Shown piece after piece: positions 12,815 to 15,771 of a stretch of 15,771 nt of DNA. This DNA comes from Armatimonadota bacterium. GTDB lineage: Bacteria; Armatimonadota; JAAZEB01. Made by a program: the position numbers and the translations under genes. Position 1 is the first letter of the stretch, and each line of letters begins with the position of its first letter. The notes under the pieces are model-generated. The model did no database searches. It worked only from the letters and a program-made list of their open reading frames with translations, and was not told where the DNA came from. Location: contig DUUU01000153.1 of the NCBI GenBank assembly GCA_012841485.1, positions 1-15,771 of the forward strand. The letters are read 5' to 3'.

Positions 12815-15771
12815 TCATTCCAGCGTGAACCCTGCCTCCCCGGAGACGCCGGTCAGCACGTCGCGAACGACCACCTCCCAGGCGCCTGGCGGATCATTCC
12901 AGGCGAAGGACAGTGGTAGATCCAGCTGGCCACCGGGCGCTAGGGCGTTTGTGGTGTAGGCACGTACCTCGTTCCCGGCAGGGTCGATCACCTGGATGTG
13001 GAAGATGTGGTCCCCGGGTCTCGCCTCGCCCGCGCTGATGCTCGCACGCGCGGTGAGCACGGAGCCCCCTCTGACCTTGGATGGGAGCGTGACCGTGACC
13101 TTCGTTACCTGATAGGGAAGGCAGGCATAGAGGGCGGTCTGGCCGGGCGGAACCACCGCTTGCGTCTCCGCGACATGGCCCAGGTAGCGCCCAGCGCGCA
13201 CGTCATAGAGGTGCGCCGGCTTGCCGAAGCGGAAGCGCACCGGGTCGCTATCGGTGCAGCGGCGATGGTCGCGGATGAAGGCATGCACCGCGATCGGCCC
13301 GCGGGAGAAGGTGTTTCGTTCGTAGCAGCGCGGGGGCGTCTCTCCACCCGGGTTTTCGGCTACGATATCGCGCTGGATCCCGGCGCGCGCCAGGATCTGC
13401 CGGACGAGCTCCCGCGTGGTCACGTCATACTCGGGCAGGCTGAAGTTGAGGTAGATCGCCACGCCCTTCCCATGGGGGCGCACGATCAACGCCGGCTCGC
13501 CGGTGGCGTGCCGGGCGAGAGGCTTCCCCTCGACCACGCGCAGGCTCTCGCGTCCATAGAGCGATAGCTCCTTCCCGCGCAGATCGATCCCGGCGGCGGC
13601 TTCGGTCACCTGGAGGGTGGTTGGCCCATACTCCACCTGGCCACCCGTTCGCTCGACGCCGAACAGCTGGCGCAAGGGGCCCGGGCCGGCGTAGGGCTTG
13701 CCGCACTCATCCGTGCGTAGGCAGCGGAGGTCGCCCACGAGCACGCCGCCGTTTTGGACGTAAGCATCCAGCTTCTGGACGAGCGCCTCGGACTCCGCGA
13801 TGGTGAAGGGGAGGTAGAGCACCGGGTAGCGCTCGAGGAGGTTGCCCTCCAGGATCTGATCGGGCGCCAGATAGATGTAGTCGTGCTGCAGTTCGTTCAC
13901 ATGCTGGCGGAAATGAAGGGCGCTTCGGAAATAGGAGCCATAGCTATCGGTGCCGTCACGCTCGTTTGGTTCTGGCTCGGTCCAGGTCGACTCGCACCAC
14001 GACACGAGCATGGAGGGGTAGGACCACAGAAGCGCGATGCGCGGCTCTTCGCGCTGATACTCCAGGAACAGCTTGCCGCAGCCGGCGCGCAGATCGCGGA
14101 GCGCCTCCTTCACGGCCTGGCCATAGCCGGTGTCGCTGAGCGTGGGGTGGATCAACGCCCAGGAGACACCCCGCCCGCTATCGACGGCGTTCGTGGCATA
14201 GTAGCTCACGCCTCGGGCGCCATGCAGAGCAAGCCACCACGGCTCGTAATGCGCGGCTTCGACGCGGTGATCGTAGCCGATCCAGCCATAGTTGTGGAAG
14301 GGCGGCACGTCGCGCATGCCGGGGCGGCGGCGAGATTCCCTGGCTTGCGGCGTCTCTACGAAGCTACGCCACAGGTCGAAGATCGCCTTGTGCGCCGAGC
14401 GCTTGATCGCCTCGGAGTACTCCTGGCCCCAGCCGAAGCCGGTCGCCGTGGCGAGCTTCCAATAGTCGTTGCCGTTGAAGGGATCCGCGCCGAAGGTGTT
14501 GGTGTGTCCTGTCGGCGTCTCCGGCGCCACCTCATGATAGGCGGCGGTCACATCGCGGCAGGCCTCCACCCAGACATCCGTCATGAAGGTGCGAAACTCG
14601 ACGAAAGGCGCGTAGTTCTCCTTGCCACGCACCTCCTCGGTGCGCGCACCGCGGATCTCCTCCCAGGAGCGGTAGGCCGTGCCCCATCTGGCGTTGAGAG
14701 CCTCCAGCGAAGGATAGCGCGCCCGCAACCAGCGGCGGTAGCGCGCCTGGCAGTGCTCACTGAAGCAGACCTCGTAGCGCCGATGTCGTGAGGTGAGGAA
14801 CGCTTCATCGGCGATCCCCACGCCGAAGAAACCATAGGGGCGCTGGTTTGTTGCCGACTCGCGTGCCGTCTGCCGATACGCCTCGATCACCGCCGGGTCG
14901 CTGAGGCACGTCGGGCGGACCCCCGTCTCGTTCCACCCGGTCTCACGGAACCCGATGCCCCGCATATAGCCGCCCGCCAGCATGGCATGCTCCGCGATCA
15001 TGTGCGGGTTGATGGCGAACTCCGAGTTGAGGCCGAGGTCGCGCGTGCGCTCGCCGTAGTACTCCAGCTCCAGGGGGTGAGACATGCCGGGCGCCCAGGT
15101 GGTCGCCACGAAGTCTGCGACGGCGCGCGCCGGGCCCACCTTCGGCCACGTGACGGCTACCCAGCGGCTGTCTTGCTCTTTCCCGCCAACCAGGATGCGC
15201 GCGAAGATCCGGTGGAGGACGGTGAGCGGCCGTGCCGGCCGCAGCGCCAGGGTAAAGCGGCTCTCGCCCCGGGAGAGCCGGCGCGAGATCGATTGCCGGC
15301 CAACCACCCTCCCGAAGGCGTCGATGAGGCGTGCCTCCACTACCGCGTCGACCGATGCATCGGCGGCACAGCGAAGCGTGGCCTGGGCCGGCTCGCCAAT
15401 CCGATAGCTCTCGCTCGCTGTCTCCAGGGCGGAGATCCGGACAGCCTGGGGCCGCGCGACCGGGAAGCTGCCCCAGGCGATCACCTCGCCGGCCTGGTTG
15501 AGCGCCATCGCGTCCACCAGCACCGTGCCGGCTGGAAGAGTCTCGGGGAGAGCGAGCGTCGCGGTCCCGTCGGCCGCGACCGGCACCGTGACGGGCGCCT
15601 GGCGCAGCGTGGGCCCATCGAAACGGATCTCCCGACCACTGCGCACGATGGCTCGGACGCGCGATCCCGCGGGTGCATTGGCCACGCGGAGGCGGACCCC
15701 GCCTGGAGCTGCCTCGGCCTCCAGGCGGGCGGTGCCCTCGCGGCCGGCTGTCCAGACGAGCGCGCGCGACA
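12815..15771 (-). CDS. GH42-like glycoside hydrolase (beta-galactosidase-like), 5' end outside the window
   Basis: At least 985 residues are visible and the frame stays open to the right edge. A GTG at 15685 is an internal codon: the upstream translation (ending GGVRLRVANAP) continues as normal protein. Order of parts, numbered from that GTG: beta-sandwich domains (about 1-190), a catalytic TIM barrel (about 195-510), a Rossmann-like region (about 540-690: PRIALLWSYPS, then YPVLYLPF and YVQNGGVLVGDLR) resembling the GH42 trimerisation domain, and beta-sandwiches to the end. Asp293-Glu294 (GVGIADEAF, codons near 14804) is a strong candidate for the acid/base. The flanking block CFSEHCQARYRRWLRARYPSLEALNARWGTAYRSW is the GH42 hallmark. 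The likely role is cleavage of beta-galactosides or related beta-glycosides. Secretion cannot be judged without the N-terminus. The isomerase gene lies downstream on the same strand. Confidence 0.8.
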   Translation of the reverse strand, partial: SRALVWTAGREGTARLEAEAAPGGVRLRVANAPAGSRVRAIVRSGREIRFDGPTLRQAPVTVPVAADGTATLALPETLPAGTVLVDAMALNQAGEVIAWGSFPVARPQAVRISALETASESYRIGEPAQATLRCAADASVDAVVEARLIDAFGRVVGRQSISRRLSRGESRFTLALRPARPLTVLHRIFARILVGGKEQDSRWVAVTWPKVGPARAVADFVATTWAPGMSHPLELEYYGERTRDLGLNSEFAINPHMIAEHAMLAGGYMRGIGFRETGWNETGVRPTCLSDPAVIEAYRQTARESATNQRPYGFFGVGIADEAFLTSRHRRYEVCFSEHCQARYRRWLRARYPSLEALNARWGTAYRSWEEIRGARTEEVRGKENYAPFVEFRTFMTDVWVEACRDVTAAYHEVAPETPTGHTNTFGADPFNGNDYWKLATATGFGWGQEYSEAIKRSAHKAIFDLWRSFVETPQARESRRRPGMRDVPPFHNYGWIGYDHRVEAAHYEPWWLALHGARGVSYYATNAVDSGRGVSWALIHPTLSDTGYGQAVKEALRDLRAGCGKLFLEYQREEPRIALLWSYPSMLVSWCESTWTEPEPNERDGTDSYGSYFRSALHFRQHVNELQHDYIYLAPDQILEGNLLERYPVLYLPFTIAESEALVQKLDAYVQNGGVLVGDLRCLRTDECGKPYAGPGPLRQLFGVERTGGQVEYGPTTLQVTEAAAGIDLRGKELSLYGRESLRVVEGKPLARHATGEPALIVRPHGKGVAIYLNFSLPEYDVTTRELVRQILARAGIQRDIVAENPGGETPPRCYERNTFSRGPIAVHAFIRDHRRCTDSDPVRFRFGKPAHLYDVRAGRYLGHVAETQAVVPPGQTALYACLPYQVTKVTVTLPSKVRGGSVLTARASISAGEARPGDHIFHIQVIDPAGNEVRAYTTNALAPGGQLDLPLSFAWNDPPGAWEVVVRDVLTGVSGEAGFTLE

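Noticed and set aside
13754..14791. Plus-strand open frame of 345 codons
   Set aside because: It is antisense to the GH42-like gene, which has coherent family motifs through the same interval.
15683..15685. GTG as the true start of the GH42-like gene
   Set aside because: The frame stays open and protein-like to the window edge, and no ribosome-binding site precedes this codon; the gene is cut by the window.

Overview
The window looks like chromosomal DNA from a GC-rich, free-living bacterium, most likely a member of the Armatimonadota. The main clue is a pair of pseudopilin-like proteins whose N-termini carry the [19 protein letters not shown] helix followed by [12 protein letters not shown]. 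In my experience this combination, with a C-terminal H-x9-DG box, is typical of the large pseudopilin families of Armatimonadota and, in variant form, Planctomycetota. Large secreted carbohydrate-active proteins and a xylose-isomerase-like protein fit the same picture. There is no rRNA, tRNA, phage, transposase or CRISPR signal.

Layout from left to right. (1) Positions 38-679 (-) encode a first H-x9-DG pseudopilin, with a clear promoter at 756-785 and a palindrome past its end. (2) Positions 1105-3438 and 3440-3958 (+) form a tight two-gene unit: an ABC exporter half-transporter with an unusual N-terminal extension (a beta-rich, PH-like region, then a four-cysteine zinc ribbon), followed one base later by a DUF1854 protein. 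(3) Positions 3997-6114 (-) encode a 705-residue protein with the Helicase_C_3 (XPB/Ssl2 N-terminal-like) domain but no helicase motor. (4) Positions 6514-7977 (+) encode a secreted protein of unknown function, probably a glycosidase-like TIM barrel. (5) Positions 8125-8799 (-) encode a second H-x9-DG pseudopilin. (6) Positions 9159-9752 and 9794-11656 (+) form an NfeD-like protein/flotillin operon behind a near-consensus promoter. (7) Positions 11671-11899 hold three 80-bp tandem repeats, each with a perfect 10-bp-stem hairpin. (8) Positions 11869-12672 (-) encode a sugar phosphate isomerase/epimerase-like protein, and 12815-15771 (-) encode a large GH42-like protein that runs off the right edge.

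How the genes may work together. The two right-hand minus-strand genes probably form a carbohydrate-processing pair: a large glycosidase-like enzyme upstream and a metal-dependent sugar isomerase/epimerase downstream. The NfeD/flotillin pair is a classical membrane-microdomain module. The ABC/DUF1854 pair is a conserved but poorly understood couple; its relatives are, as I recall, annotated as associated with cyanophycin metabolism in other bacteria, but no cyanophycin gene is visible here. Three promoters share one architecture, TTGAC(T/A/G)-N18-TA(G/A/T)AAT-like, and they drive the two pseudopilins and the NfeD/flotillin operon.

The structures that gene calls do not explain are the triplicated gene-end-plus-hairpin repeat at 11671-11899, in which one hairpin has its loop inverted, a 16-bp perfect palindrome in the flotillin leader, and a His/Asp-rich loop in the NfeD-like protein. 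I see no convincing new defence or mobile system.
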